Shown here: piece after piece, positions 31,699-40,709 of the stretch | Layout of the letters: each line of letters starts with the position of its first letter | Position numbering within the stretch: position 1 is the stretch's first letter | Source of the DNA: Sphingomonadaceae bacterium | GTDB lineage: Bacteria; Pseudomonadota; Alphaproteobacteria; Sphingomonadales; Sphingomonadaceae | Assembly (NCBI GenBank): GCA_016000085.1 | Contig: JAECRT010000003.1 | Span: 1-46,883, forward strand | DNA: 46,883 bases | Reading direction: 5' to 3' | The notes under the pieces: generated by a model | Databases searched by the model: none | What the model was told of the DNA's origin: nothing | What the model saw: only the letters and a program-made list of their open reading frames with translations | Program-made: the position numbers and the translations under genes

Positions 31699-33282
31699 CT
31701 ACCGCTTTTCCACGGGGCGGAGGTACAGGCTGGCTTTCCCATAGCGGTCATTGACCAGTTCGGGTTCCACAAGACGATAGCCATGCTGGCGGGCATAGGC
31801 GAGGAACGGCGCATCCAAATCGCCTTCCTGACCCACCAAAATTGCGGCAGGCGGCTGGCTTTCGAGCAAGCGGCCGATGCTGGTGGGAGAAATCAGACGA
31901 TAATAGGGGCGATCTTCCGCCGGTATCAGGTCACCCACGCGATAGACCAGCGGGCCTGCCGTCAGTTCGGTGTAGAGCGGCAGGCCGCCTTCCATGGGAT
32001 AAAGCGGGGCTAGGGTCGCGACGGGTCCACTGACGTCATTCGCGCGCACATGATCGGCGAGTTTGACGCCAGCAGCGTGTACGATATTGCCCGCCCATTC
32101 GGCAGGGTGCGCCAGCTGCGGCAGCTTAATGACGAGGCGGGGCATCCCCCACAGGGCGACGCCTGCTGCCGCAACGAGCAGATAGGGCGCGATTACCGTC
32201 TGTCGGGCTGATCCCAATCGGCCGTAGAGCATTGCCGCCAGCGCGATGACGAAGGGTATCGGCGGCACATAATATTGCGGGAAAGATGGGGTGGGTACGA
32301 ACGACATGAAGATGCCGCCCGCGATGATCGCGATCAGCAGCCAGATCGGCCATGCTGCTCGCCGCGGAGCGTCCCTGCGTGCGTTATGGTCGCGCATGGC
32401 CATCCAGCCCAGCACTGCTGCGGTTGCGAAGATGAACCCCACTCCGCCACCTATCCACACTTTTGCGGCGAGCGCCACTTTGCCGGGAAAGGTCATGATC
32501 TTCTCGCCATCCAGCGAGAGATTGGCCATCCAGTAGGCGATGTGCGGGCCGCGATGATAGTGGACGACATGGACCAGAAAGCCATGCGGATCGCGAAGTA
32601 GATAGTAGAGCACGGGCAGGCTGCCGACGATGCCGCCGAGCGCGAGCGGGACGATGCTGCGCAGTGCCCATATGCGCCATCCTGATCGCCATGGCACCAT
32701 CAACGCCGTGACGCCGAACAACGGAATTAGATAGGCATAGTTGGCCTTGAACCCGGCGGCGATGCCGACGCACACGCCCGCACCGGCGATCAGCCAGGGG
32801 CGTGGCGCTGATCGGTCCAGGCCGGCAATCAGCAGGGCCGTGGCGGCGAGGGCGAAGGGCAAGGGCAGGAAATTATTGGTGGCCAGCATCCCCGCCGGGC
32901 CGATCAGCACCGGATTGGTGACGATTAGCAGCGCCGCCAGCAGGGAGGCGGTGAGGGAACGACTCGCCCGGAAAACCAGTAACCCCATGGCGACCAGAGC
33001 TAAAAGCCATGCGGCGAAGATTACCAGCCGCCCCGCGAGCAGATAATGGTCGGTGCCGGTCAGTTCGACCGACAGGCCGAGCAGCAGCGCCAGGTTGGGC
33101 AGATTGTTGAAGCCGAAATCGCGATAGAGATCGCCATGGCGCAACAGCATGCCGACCGGCACATACATTTGTTCGTCATGACGGACGGGAAAGGACATGA
33201 TCCGTGCGAAAAGCGCGATGATCGCGATGCCCGTCACACCCGCCAGCACCCTGTTCCCATAGGCGCGGAACAGGGTCGTCAT
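31699..33282 (-). CDS. GT39/ArnT-like membrane glycosyltransferase
   Basis: About 527 residues with 10-12 membrane helices. After the first helix the periplasmic loop reads FPVRHDEQMYVPVGMLL. The Asp-Glu pair there is the GT-C catalytic motif, as in ArnT/PMT enzymes that use polyprenyl-phosphate sugars. FGFNNLPNLALLLGL follows. The C-terminal ~120 residues form a soluble periplasmic domain with a PPAAILVGQEGDLDAPF-like fold. I chose ATG 33282 just before the first helix. ATG 33330 has an AGAGGGG site nine bases upstream and is an alternative. It diverges from the HAD-UbiA gene, which could supply its lipid-linked donor. The acceptor is unknown. Confidence 0.82.
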   Translation of the reverse strand: MTTLFRAYGNRVLAGVTGIAIIALFARIMSFPVRHDEQMYVPVGMLLRHGDLYRDFGFNNLPNLALLLGLSVELTGTDHYLLAGRLVIFAAWLLALVAMGLLVFRASRSLTASLLAALLIVTNPVLIGPAGMLATNNFLPLPFALAATALLIAGLDRSAPRPWLIAGAGVCVGIAAGFKANYAYLIPLFGVTALMVPWRSGWRIWALRSIVPLALGGIVGSLPVLYYLLRDPHGFLVHVVHYHRGPHIAYWMANLSLDGEKIMTFPGKVALAAKVWIGGGVGFIFATAAVLGWMAMRDHNARRDAPRRAAWPIWLLIAIIAGGIFMSFVPTPSFPQYYVPPIPFVIALAAMLYGRLGSARQTVIAPYLLVAAAGVALWGMPRLVIKLPQLAHPAEWAGNIVHAAGVKLADHVRANDVSGPVATLAPLYPMEGGLPLYTELTAGPLVYRVGDLIPAEDRPYYRLISPTSIGRLLESQPPAAILVGQEGDLDAPFLAYARQHGYRLVEPELVNDRYGKASLYLRPVEKR

Positions 33283-33528
33283 GGTCTCACTTCCCTGAAA
33301 ACCCGCGCGTTGCCCGCCGGTAGCCGCCATGCCCTTACCCCTCTGTTGGTCGTTCGACCCTACGCGAAGCCACCCGGCACCTGATCGAGGCAAGCGAGTT
33401 CCCGATGGTTCAGAAGGGGTAGGCCACACGAGACCGCCTATCCCTCGCGAGGGGGGAAACTATCCGTCGTTGCGCGTGACTTGAGTAGTGCGCGCGGCCC
33501 ATCATGATGAAATGACCGGTGAACGACC
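33283..33528. promoter_or_regulatory. Divergent promoter region with motif ACTTGAGTAGTG
   Basis: The spacer between the GT39 and HAD-UbiA genes. The 12-mer ACTTGAGTAGTG at 33479-33490 ends 38 bases before the HAD-UbiA start. The same 12 bases occur, on the other strand, upstream of the RTX protein (40739-40750). An imperfect dyad CCTCGCGAGG lies at 33443-33452. No standard -35/-10 pair was clear. The shared 12-mer is the main reason to treat this as a regulated promoter. Confidence 0.5.
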
Positions 33529-35016
33529 ATGAGCATAAGCCCATCCCAGCTTTGGCAAAGCGACGTGACGGCGCTACCGAAGGCGAATGGGCGGCCAATG
33601 CCGCTCGTCGTGGATCTGGACTATACGCTTGTCCAGACGGACACATTGCACGAAAATATCATGCAGGTCGCGTTCCGCCAGCCGTTCCAACTGCCGAATA
33701 TGGCGTTCAGCCTGTTGCGCGGGCGGGCGGCGATGAAGCGGCGATGCGCCAATATCGCGCCACTCGACTGTTCGGCCCTCCCTTATGACAAGGCGGTCTT
33801 GTCGCTGATTGAGGATCGCCGCCAGGCAGGTGGCGAGGTTCATCTCGTCACGGCCGCCGATCAGAGCATCGCAGATTCGGTGTCGAGCGCTTTGGGTCTG
33901 TTTGACAGCGCGACGGGTAGCAACGGGGTCGATAATCTCAAGTCGGACGCCAAGGCCGCAAGCCTGGTCGCGCGCTTTCAGGATGGATTTCATTATGTCG
34001 GCGACTGTTCGGCCGACCTGCCCGTGTGGAAACAGAGCAAGGGGGCGATCGTCGCGGGCGGTCGCAAGGGGCTTGCGGGCAAAGTCACGCGGTCGGGGGT
34101 GGAAGCCACGCTTTTGCCCCGTCGCCGGGCAAGCCCGCGCAACTGGGTGAAAGCGCTGCGCCTCCATCAATGGAGCAAGAATTTCCTGCTGTTCGCGCCG
34201 CTGGTGCTGAGCCGGGAATATCTTCAGCCCGATCTGTTGCTACGCGTCATCCTGGGTTGGTGCCTGTTCGGCATGGTGGCGTCAGCGACCTATCTGTTCA
34301 ATGATCTGAGCGACCTGGCGTCCGATCGACAGCATCCCACCAAGAAGTTTCGCGCGCTGGCCGCCGGCTTGATCCCGATCTCCACCGCAATAGCCCTGGC
34401 AATTGCGCTGCTGGTCGGCGGGATAGCAGGCGCATGGCTGCTACATCCTACATTCGGTATGGTGGTTGTCGCCTATACGGTCCTGACGCTGGGCTATTCC
34501 TTCTGGCTGAAAAGTCAGCCGATGATCGACGTGGCCGTGATTGCGGCCCTGTTCGGGCTTCGCATAACGGGCGGCATGTTGATCATCGACCATCCGGTTT
34601 CCCTTTGGCTGGTCACATTCACGCTGGTGCTGTTCCTGTCGCTGGCCCTGGCCAAGAGGACGGCCGAGCTTGTGCAGGCCGCGCGAAATGGTCGGCCCGT
34701 CAAGGGGCGCGGCTATCTACCGGGTGACGAGCCGTTGACGCTGGCACTGGGCATATCGTCGGGTATCGTGTCGGTGGTCGTCATGGTGCTGTATATGTGG
34801 ATGGAGGCGATGCCGACCGGCCTATATGCCAATCTCGGCCCGCTTTATCTGATTCCGACGGTATTGGGGCTATGGTTGATGCGTATCTGGTTACTGGCGC
34901 ATCGCGGTACGTTGAACGATGATCCGGTGGTGTTTGCAATCCGCGATCCCGGAAGCTGGCTGCATGCTGCCTTCGTGGCAGGACTTTGGGTAGTAGCGGT
35001 AGGGTTTCACGCATGA
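33529..35016 (+). CDS. HAD phosphatase - UbiA prenyltransferase fusion (polyprenyl-phosphate phosphoribosyltransferase-like)
   Basis: A 495-residue two-domain protein. Residues ~25-190 are a HAD phosphatase: motif I VVDLDYTLVQTD, VTAADQSI as motif II, and VGDCSADLPVW as the Mg-binding motif IV. Residues ~200-495 are a UbiA-type membrane prenyltransferase. The first Asp-rich motif NDLSDLASDRQHPTKKFR closely resembles that of decaprenyl-phosphate phosphoribosyltransferase (Rv3806c/UbiA of mycobacteria). Such an enzyme attaches 5-phosphoribose from PRPP to polyprenyl phosphate; a phosphatase is then needed to remove the 5-phosphate, which the fused HAD domain could do. It starts a five-gene coupled run. 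Aromatic prenylation is less likely in this context. Confidence 0.88.
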   Translation: MSISPSQLWQSDVTALPKANGRPMPLVVDLDYTLVQTDTLHENIMQVAFRQPFQLPNMAFSLLRGRAAMKRRCANIAPLDCSALPYDKAVLSLIEDRRQAGGEVHLVTAADQSIADSVSSALGLFDSATGSNGVDNLKSDAKAASLVARFQDGFHYVGDCSADLPVWKQSKGAIVAGGRKGLAGKVTRSGVEATLLPRRRASPRNWVKALRLHQWSKNFLLFAPLVLSREYLQPDLLLRVILGWCLFGMVASATYLFNDLSDLASDRQHPTKKFRALAAGLIPISTAIALAIALLVGGIAGAWLLHPTFGMVVVAYTVLTLGYSFWLKSQPMIDVAVIAALFGLRITGGMLIIDHPVSLWLVTFTLVLFLSLALAKRTAELVQAARNGRPVKGRGYLPGDEPLTLALGISSGIVSVVVMVLYMWMEAMPTGLYANLGPLYLIPTVLGLWLMRIWLLAHRGTLNDDPVVFAIRDPGSWLHAAFVAGLWVVAVGFHA

Positions 35017-35381
35017 GTCCGGCGACATTCGGGTTGGTAGTTGTAAGCGTCATGTTCAACGCCTTTGCGCAAATCGTCCTGCGCAAGGCGATGACGGTCA
35101 GTGTCCTGCCGCCGATCCAGAACGTCATGGCGTTCGGATGGGCGTTGGGGACCAATGCCTGGCTGTGGGCAGGGATGGCCTGCTATGCCCTGAGCATCGG
35201 CTTGTGGCTTGCGGTGCTGGGCAGGGTTCAGGTCAGCGTCGCCTATCCGATGCTGTCCATGGGATATATCATCGCCGCCATTCTGGGCGTCATGTTACTG
35301 GGTGAACAGGTGGGGCCGGCGCGTATCCTGGGGATCGCGCTGATCTGTGCGGGTGTATTTGTGATCGGACGGACAGCATGA
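35013..35381 (+). CDS. Small EmrE/SMR-like membrane protein
   Basis: A 122-residue protein with four membrane helices, the length and layout of the small multidrug resistance/ArnE-ArnF group (DMT superfamily). Recognisable segments are FGLVVVSVMFNAFAQIVLRKA in helix 1, RVQVSVAYPMLSMGYIIAAI (AYP...G loop), LLGEQVGPARILG and ICAGVFVIG at the C-terminus. The helix-1 Glu used by drug pumps is not present (Asn-Ala-Phe-Ala instead), which argues against drug export and for an ArnE/F-like lipid-linked sugar flippase. It is coupled by ATGA on both sides, to the UbiA fusion before and the epimerase after. Flipping of the polyprenyl-phosphate sugar is inferred. Confidence 0.82.
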   Translation: MSPATFGLVVVSVMFNAFAQIVLRKAMTVSVLPPIQNVMAFGWALGTNAWLWAGMACYALSIGLWLAVLGRVQVSVAYPMLSMGYIIAAILGVMLLGEQVGPARILGIALICAGVFVIGRTA

Positions 35382-36415
35382 GCGTGCGGCATGTCATTAC
35401 CGGCGGATCGGGTTTCGTGGGAACCCGCCTTGCCCAGGCGTTGACGAAGCGCGGCGAGGATGTCGTAATCTTCGATATCGTGCCGCCATCCTGCAAGGAC
35501 GCGACATTTCTGTCCGGCGACGTTCGTAGCGAAAGGGATATTGCGGCCCTGGCTTTGGGGCCGGACGATGTTGTCTATCATCTGGCGGCTCGGCAATTTC
35601 ACGGAGCTGTGCCGCGTCGCAACCGCACGGAATGGTTTGAAGAGGTCAATACGCAGGGCACCCGCAACATATTGGATGCGATGCAGCGGGGCGATGCGTC
35701 CCGGCTGATCTTCTTTTCGACCGACATGACATATGGCCTGCCAGACCAGTCGCCGGTGCCGCACAGTCATCCGCAGCGGCCGATCGGTCCCTATGGGCGC
35801 AGCAAATATGCCGCAGAACAGGTGATCCGCGAGGGTATGGCGCAACGGGCGTTGGCCGCTACCATCTTTCGTCCGCGCCTGATCGCCGGTGCAGGGCGGC
35901 TGGGTATATTGACCAAGCTGTTCGCCCTGATCGAACGCGGCCTGCCTGTTCCGATGATCGGTTCCGGGCGCAACCGCTATCAGATGATCGCTGTCGATGA
36001 TTGTGTGAGCGCCGCGCTTCATGCGGTGGAACAGGGGGTGCCATGTGGCGCCTTCAACCTGGGATCGACGGCGCCGCCGACGGTCAGGGCGCTGTTGCAA
36101 GGCGTGATCGATCAGGCGGGATCGCGATCCTTGCTGGTGCCGACGCCTGCGCGGCTGGTGCAGGGGGTGCTGAGCGGCATGGACAAGGTGGGTCTGACCT
36201 TGCTCTATCCCGAACAGTTCGCGATTGCCGACGCCGACTATGTGCTGGACACGTCGCGCACGGCATCGGTCATGCAATGGGCGCCCAGCCAGAGCGACGG
36301 CGACATCCTGTTCGCGGCCTATCGCCATTTTCTGGAGACCAGAACACAGCGAGGCGGCGCCGGTCCCATGATCGGCCTTCGCGACATCCCTTCCAACAAC
36401 GGCGTCATGCCCTGA
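35378..36415 (+). CDS. NAD-dependent epimerase/dehydratase (extended SDR)
   Basis: A 345-residue extended short-chain dehydrogenase. The nucleotide site VITGGSGFVGTRLAQAL opens the protein. GDVRSERD holds the adenine-ribose contact. FFSTDMTYG provides the Ser/Thr, and GPYGRSKYAAEQ provides the catalytic Tyr-x3-Lys. The later segment RYQMIAVDDCVSAALHA is typical of sugar epimerases. Start and stop are tightly coupled: ATGA with the SMR gene. It probably acts on a nucleotide- or lipid-linked sugar. In the polyprenyl-phosphate-ribose hypothesis it might take part in C2 epimerisation, though DprE2 proteins are a different SDR type and no DprE1-like oxidase is adjacent. Confidence 0.87.
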   Translation: MSVRHVITGGSGFVGTRLAQALTKRGEDVVIFDIVPPSCKDATFLSGDVRSERDIAALALGPDDVVYHLAARQFHGAVPRRNRTEWFEEVNTQGTRNILDAMQRGDASRLIFFSTDMTYGLPDQSPVPHSHPQRPIGPYGRSKYAAEQVIREGMAQRALAATIFRPRLIAGAGRLGILTKLFALIERGLPVPMIGSGRNRYQMIAVDDCVSAALHAVEQGVPCGAFNLGSTAPPTVRALLQGVIDQAGSRSLLVPTPARLVQGVLSGMDKVGLTLLYPEQFAIADADYVLDTSRTASVMQWAPSQSDGDILFAAYRHFLETRTQRGGAGPMIGLRDIPSNNGVMP

Positions 36416-36444
36416 GTGCGGGCCATCGTGCGGACGAAGATATT

Positions 36445-37611
36445 ATGTTAAGCAAGATGCAAGGTTATCAGCGCTTCACCGGGGATATCTCCGGCGATAT
36501 CGATGTCAGGACGCCGCCGCCGGGCGGGGGTGAGAAAAAGCCATCGACCGATTTCAATATCGCCGCGCACGGCTTGCGTGGTCTGGCGGCGATGATGGTG
36601 CTGTTCGCCCATATTCTGGGGGGGACGGCGGAGCATATCTATGCGCATGTGCCTGCCTATGTAGAAGGGGTCAAAGCGCCCTGGTATCTGGGTACGTTCG
36701 GCGTCGAACTCTTCTTTGTCATCAGCGGCTTCGTCATTCTGCCCAGCGCCCTGCGCTATATGCCGCGCGAATTTGCGCTGCGGCGTTTCCTGCGTCTTTA
36801 TCCACTCTTCTTCGTGCTTTCGCTGTTGTTCGTGGCGCTCAACGCGGCCACCAACGCCTATCCGAAGATTAATTCGGTCGAGAGCGTGATTGCCGGACTG
36901 CTGTTTCTGAACCTGTTCACCGGGACCGAGCAACTGACGCCCAATGCGTGGAGCCTGACCTTCGAAGTCATGTTTTACATATTGATGTATGCTGTGGTCT
37001 ACTGGACGGTCCATCGCCGTAATGCGGTTGGTGCCGTAGCATCTGTGCTAGCGGCCATCGCATTTGTCATGGCTTTTCCGATCGCCATCTATTTCGCGAT
37101 GGGGGTCGCGATCCGCCTCGCCAGCAAACAGAAATGGTCGATCGCACTTAACCCCCGGCTGCTGGAAGGGGTCTTTCTGGCGATGACGATCCTGTTCGCC
37201 AGCCAGGGGCATTTCGAATATGTATGGAGTGACTTCCAGCATCCGGTCGTTGTGCCGATCATCCTGTCGACCGGCTGCTATTTCTATTTCGCGGTCATGC
37301 CGGGCAGCCTGACGGCCCGTGCGCTCGACAATCGCTTGATGCGCTATCTCGGCACGGTCAGCTATAGCCTCTACCTCGTTCATCCCTATATCTACTATGG
37401 AGTACGTGGCCTGTTCGCGAAGCTTGGCTGGTTCACGGACGATATCGCGCTGTCCATGACGTTTTTTACTGCCGTGGTGGTCCTGCTGACCATGCCGCTC
37501 ACGCATCTCGTACATGTCAGCCTTGAATTGTGGCCCTATCAGCGCTTCTTCCGGCAGGGCATCTACCGCCAGAAAAAGCAGGCGCTCGCATCCGGGGAGA
37601 AAGTGGCATGA
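36445..37611 (+). CDS. Acyltransferase-3 family membrane acyltransferase
   Basis: A 388-residue integral membrane acyltransferase with about ten helices. Motif I HGLRGLAAMMVLFAHI has the conserved Arg-x10-His arrangement. LGTFGVELFFVISGFVI is the second signature, followed by RRFLRLYPLFFVL and VSYSLYLVHPYIYY near the end. A ~35-residue proline/glycine-rich cytoplasmic N-tail precedes helix one. Such proteins O-acetylate or O-succinylate polysaccharides or lipid-linked units. ATG 36445 is the first suitable start after the epimerase stop (29-base gap), and its stop overlaps the polymerase start (ATGA). Acyl donor and target sugar unknown. Confidence 0.92.
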   Translation: MLSKMQGYQRFTGDISGDIDVRTPPPGGGEKKPSTDFNIAAHGLRGLAAMMVLFAHILGGTAEHIYAHVPAYVEGVKAPWYLGTFGVELFFVISGFVILPSALRYMPREFALRRFLRLYPLFFVLSLLFVALNAATNAYPKINSVESVIAGLLFLNLFTGTEQLTPNAWSLTFEVMFYILMYAVVYWTVHRRNAVGAVASVLAAIAFVMAFPIAIYFAMGVAIRLASKQKWSIALNPRLLEGVFLAMTILFASQGHFEYVWSDFQHPVVVPIILSTGCYFYFAVMPGSLTARALDNRLMRYLGTVSYSLYLVHPYIYYGVRGLFAKLGWFTDDIALSMTFFTAVVVLLTMPLTHLVHVSLELWPYQRFFRQGIYRQKKQALASGEKVA

Positions 37612-38930
37612 CCACCGCCATGACCCATGCCATGCCCATGGAACAGCCGCCCAAAATAGTAGACCGCGCCGCAACGGTGCCCCTGACCGTCATTGTCGGT
37701 ATCACCCTGTCTGCCTATTTGTCCTGGCGGCCATCCGTCGACATCATGTTCACGATCAGCGATGGGTGCCTGTTGTTGGGAGCGATGCTGTTGTTGCTGC
37801 GCCGTCGGGTGCCGCTGGAACCGTTCGGCGTTGTTTCACCGGCCTGGTTTGGCGGTTTCATTCTGATGATGGGTGGTTTGCTGGCCAGCTCGCTCTTCAG
37901 CGGTGATCCGACGCGTTGGCCCACCGTGGCGTTGCAATATAGCATGGCATGGGTGGTGCTTCCCTTCCTCATCATGGGGCATGACAGGCGCGATACTGAA
38001 AGGCTCGTACGCTTCTTCGTCGCAGGCGTTGTAGCGATGGAGCTGATAGGCATCATCGTCTATTTCACTTTTAACGGCACCTTCGTTCAGGCGCGCGCTT
38101 TGCTGGGGTTCGACTTTATTTCCGGCAGCGGACGGCTCGGCGCGTTTGCCACCGACGCCAATTGGAACGGCGCGACGATTGCGATGGCGCTACCCTTTAC
38201 CTTCTACCTGCGCGGCAGGCGGATGATCAGCATGTGGCAAGCAGCCGTCGCGATCACGATCCTCGTCTTCGCCCTGACGCTTACGGCGTCGGTCACGGCT
38301 TTTGGGTCTGCATGTACGGCGACTTTGCTGTTCGTCGTTGCTGGCGGCGTGCGCCTGCGGCCGGGGCCACTGGCTGCCATGTTGCTGTTTCTTGCCGTGG
38401 GATCGACCATAGCCCTTTCCGCTTATGGGTTACCCCCTGTGTTCGAAAAGCGCGTCGCGACGGTGTTCGAGACGGGCGATCTGGCCACGGCGGGCACGTT
38501 CAAAGGGCGCATGGGCCTGATCGAGGACGCGTGGCAAAGAGTGGGCGACAGTATGCTGGTGGGCGTCGGCGTTGACCAGGATCGCGTGGTCAGCCCTTTG
38601 CGCGCGCCGGTCCACAATATGTATCTGCTGGTCTGGGTGGAGGGCGGCTTCATTGCTCTATTCGGCTGGGTCGCGATGATGACGGCGGGCCTTGCCATTG
38701 CCTTTGCGGCTTTGTGGCGCGATCGTCTGGCGGGGGTGTTGGCGTTTACCGTACTGACGACCTTCCTGCTTTTCTCGGCGGCCAGCCCGCACATGTATGC
38801 ACGGCTTTGGGCTGTGCCGGTGTTGCTGGCGATTGCGGTGGCGCTGCACAGCGGCGGGCCGCATTTGCGTGACATGGTGGGTCGGCGTCATGCCGCGCGG
38901 TGGAAGCATGCGTCCGAGCCACAGTCCTGA
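37608..38930 (+). CDS. Wzy-like O-antigen/EPS polymerase or ligase
   Basis: A 440-residue membrane protein with 11-12 helices and a large loop. The C-terminal half carries the Wzy_C/O-antigen-ligase pattern (TFKGRMGLIEDAWQRVGDSM, LVGVGVDQDR, PVHNMYLLVWVEGGFIAL). The Arg, the conserved His of HN-x-Y/L and the final glycine-rich helix match the WaaL/Wzy superfamily. In this EPS locus, with Wzx, Wzc and OPX proteins, a polymerase (Wzy) role is more likely than lipid-A ligation. The start 37608 overlaps the acyltransferase stop by four bases. The longer upstream frame lies inside that gene. Confidence 0.87.
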   Translation: MTTAMTHAMPMEQPPKIVDRAATVPLTVIVGITLSAYLSWRPSVDIMFTISDGCLLLGAMLLLLRRRVPLEPFGVVSPAWFGGFILMMGGLLASSLFSGDPTRWPTVALQYSMAWVVLPFLIMGHDRRDTERLVRFFVAGVVAMELIGIIVYFTFNGTFVQARALLGFDFISGSGRLGAFATDANWNGATIAMALPFTFYLRGRRMISMWQAAVAITILVFALTLTASVTAFGSACTATLLFVVAGGVRLRPGPLAAMLLFLAVGSTIALSAYGLPPVFEKRVATVFETGDLATAGTFKGRMGLIEDAWQRVGDSMLVGVGVDQDRVVSPLRAPVHNMYLLVWVEGGFIALFGWVAMMTAGLAIAFAALWRDRLAGVLAFTVLTTFLLFSAASPHMYARLWAVPVLLAIAVALHSGGPHLRDMVGRRHAARWKHASEPQS

Positions 38931-38948
38931 TGGCGGACAGGTCGCGCC

Positions 38949-40709
38949 ATGTTCCCGCTTCGCAAGCCGCATAGCGCGTTGATCGTGATGATCGCGCTCT
39001 TATCCCTTGCGGCTGCGACGGCATTGCTGAGCGGGGACGATGTGCCGCCACCGGCAAAGGTGCGCGTGTCGGACGTCAATCCGCTGAACTGCGATTCTGC
39101 CAAGGCGGAGCCGAACGGATTGGCGGCCTTTCCCGGTGCGGAAGGCTTTGGTCGGCTGGCCAAAGGGGGACGGGGAGGCAAGGTCTATCTCGTCACGACA
39201 TTGGCCGATACCGGGCCGGGATCACTCCGCCAATGTGCAGAGGGGTCAGGCCCGCGCACCTGCGTGTTCGGCGTCAGCGGCACGATCACGGTCGATGACT
39301 GGATCATGGTGATGCACCCCTATCTGACGATCGCGGGGCAGACGTCGCCCGGGGGCATCGCGCTGCGGGTTGGGCGTTCGCTCAATTCGCCGCTTCTGAT
39401 CCAGGCGCATGACGTCGTTGTGCGCCATATCCGCGTACGGCCCGGCCCATCCGGCATTCCTTCCGACAATGTCGACACGATCCAGGTCAGCGGGGGCGCG
39501 CATGACGTGATACTGGATCATCTCTCGACATCCTGGCCGACCGACGAAGGCATCAACATTGTCGGTTCGGGCGAGAAAAACGCCCGATGTGGAGAGACGC
39601 GTAATGTCACCGTACAATGGTCGATCCTGTCGGAAGGGTTGAACAAGGCGAACCGCGGTGCGCACAGTCGAGGAACCTATTTCGGCTATGGCGCTCGGAA
39701 TGTGAGCTTTCATCACAATCTGATCTCCACGAATGTCCGTCGCAATCCGCTCGTCAACATGCGCGGCCAGTTCGACATGATTAACAACGTCATTTACAAT
39801 TCCGCGCGCTATAATGCTGAATTCTATACGCGTTTTGGTGCGCTGGGCATCAACATGATAGGCAATGCCGCCATTGTTGGCCCCGCATCGGACAAGACGA
39901 CCCAGACCTATCTGGCCAATTATTTCCGCGATTTTCCTGCGCCGTTCGATATCTATTTGCGCGACAATATCGACGTCCATCGTCGCACCAACAGCGGGGA
40001 CGAGCGGCTCGTGCTGGAACCCAATGACTGGCAATATGTGCGCGCGACGCCGGTGGGGCAGCTATCGCTGCCAGACGGAGCGATTACGGGGCCAGGACAG
40101 GCGTATCGCGCTGTCATGGCTTTTGCGGGCGCCACAAGGCCGCAGCGCGACGCGGTCGATCAACGCGTGATGCGTGACATGAAGCAGTGTCGCGGCCAGA
40201 TTATCGATGACCCGGCACAGGTGGGTGGATGGCCGCTTCTTTCCGGTCCAGCGGCGCCGGTCGACCGGGATCAGGATGGGATGGCAGATGCGTGGGAACA
40301 GGCCCATGGCCTATCGCCGACCGATGGCGCAGACGGCAATCGGCTTGCGCCCGACGGCTACACCTTTCTTGAAAAATATCTGAGCGAGCTTGCCGGGGAC
40401 GGTCAACCACAGTCCAGCGAATCGGGCGGCGAGCCTGATCCGTCCTGCGGCTTTGCGATTGCACAGGCGCCGCCTCTGCCAGACGTCCGGTTGAAGGCAA
40501 TTCCACAGCAGCTTGACAAGCCCGGAACGGTCAATCTGGTTTGGGAAGGAGCGCATATCCGCAGCTGCAAACTGGCTGGAAAGGCGGCGGCTGCCAGCGG
40601 ATCGATGGAGGTCATGCCGGTTAGAACAACGACTTACCAGATCAGTTGTATCGGGCCGTCGGGTGGGGACGCAATCGACTCGGTGACCGTGGAAATCGCG
40701 CGGCCATAA
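38949..40709 (+). CDS. Secreted pectate-lyase-like protein with EF-hand and C-terminal Ig-like domain
   Basis: A 586-residue exported protein with an N-terminal hydrophobic signal or anchor (ALIVMIALLSLAAATALL). A right-handed beta-helix (~50-400) begins FPGAEGFGRLAKGGRGGKVY, a typical opening of PL1-type pectate lyases, and includes IRVRPGPS, DNVDTIQVSGG, DHLSTSWPTDEG and FHHNLISTNVRRNP. Near residue 439, DRDQDGMADAWEQ is a Ca-binding EF-hand/thrombospondin-type motif. The last ~95 residues look like an Ig-like sugar-interaction domain. It sits 18 bases after the polymerase gene, so it may trim or release the locus polymer. Substrate specificity cannot be read. Confidence 0.87.
   Translation: MFPLRKPHSALIVMIALLSLAAATALLSGDDVPPPAKVRVSDVNPLNCDSAKAEPNGLAAFPGAEGFGRLAKGGRGGKVYLVTTLADTGPGSLRQCAEGSGPRTCVFGVSGTITVDDWIMVMHPYLTIAGQTSPGGIALRVGRSLNSPLLIQAHDVVVRHIRVRPGPSGIPSDNVDTIQVSGGAHDVILDHLSTSWPTDEGINIVGSGEKNARCGETRNVTVQWSILSEGLNKANRGAHSRGTYFGYGARNVSFHHNLISTNVRRNPLVNMRGQFDMINNVIYNSARYNAEFYTRFGALGINMIGNAAIVGPASDKTTQTYLANYFRDFPAPFDIYLRDNIDVHRRTNSGDERLVLEPNDWQYVRATPVGQLSLPDGAITGPGQAYRAVMAFAGATRPQRDAVDQRVMRDMKQCRGQIIDDPAQVGGWPLLSGPAAPVDRDQDGMADAWEQAHGLSPTDGADGNRLAPDGYTFLEKYLSELAGDGQPQSSESGGEPDPSCGFAIAQAPPLPDVRLKAIPQQLDKPGTVNLVWEGAHIRSCKLAGKAAAASGSMEVMPVRTTTYQISCIGPSGGDAIDSVTVEIARP

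Noticed and set aside
35013..35381. Multidrug efflux SMR pump
   Set aside because: The essential helix-1 glutamate is missing and the gene is translationally coupled to lipid-sugar genes, so an ArnE/F-like role is more likely.
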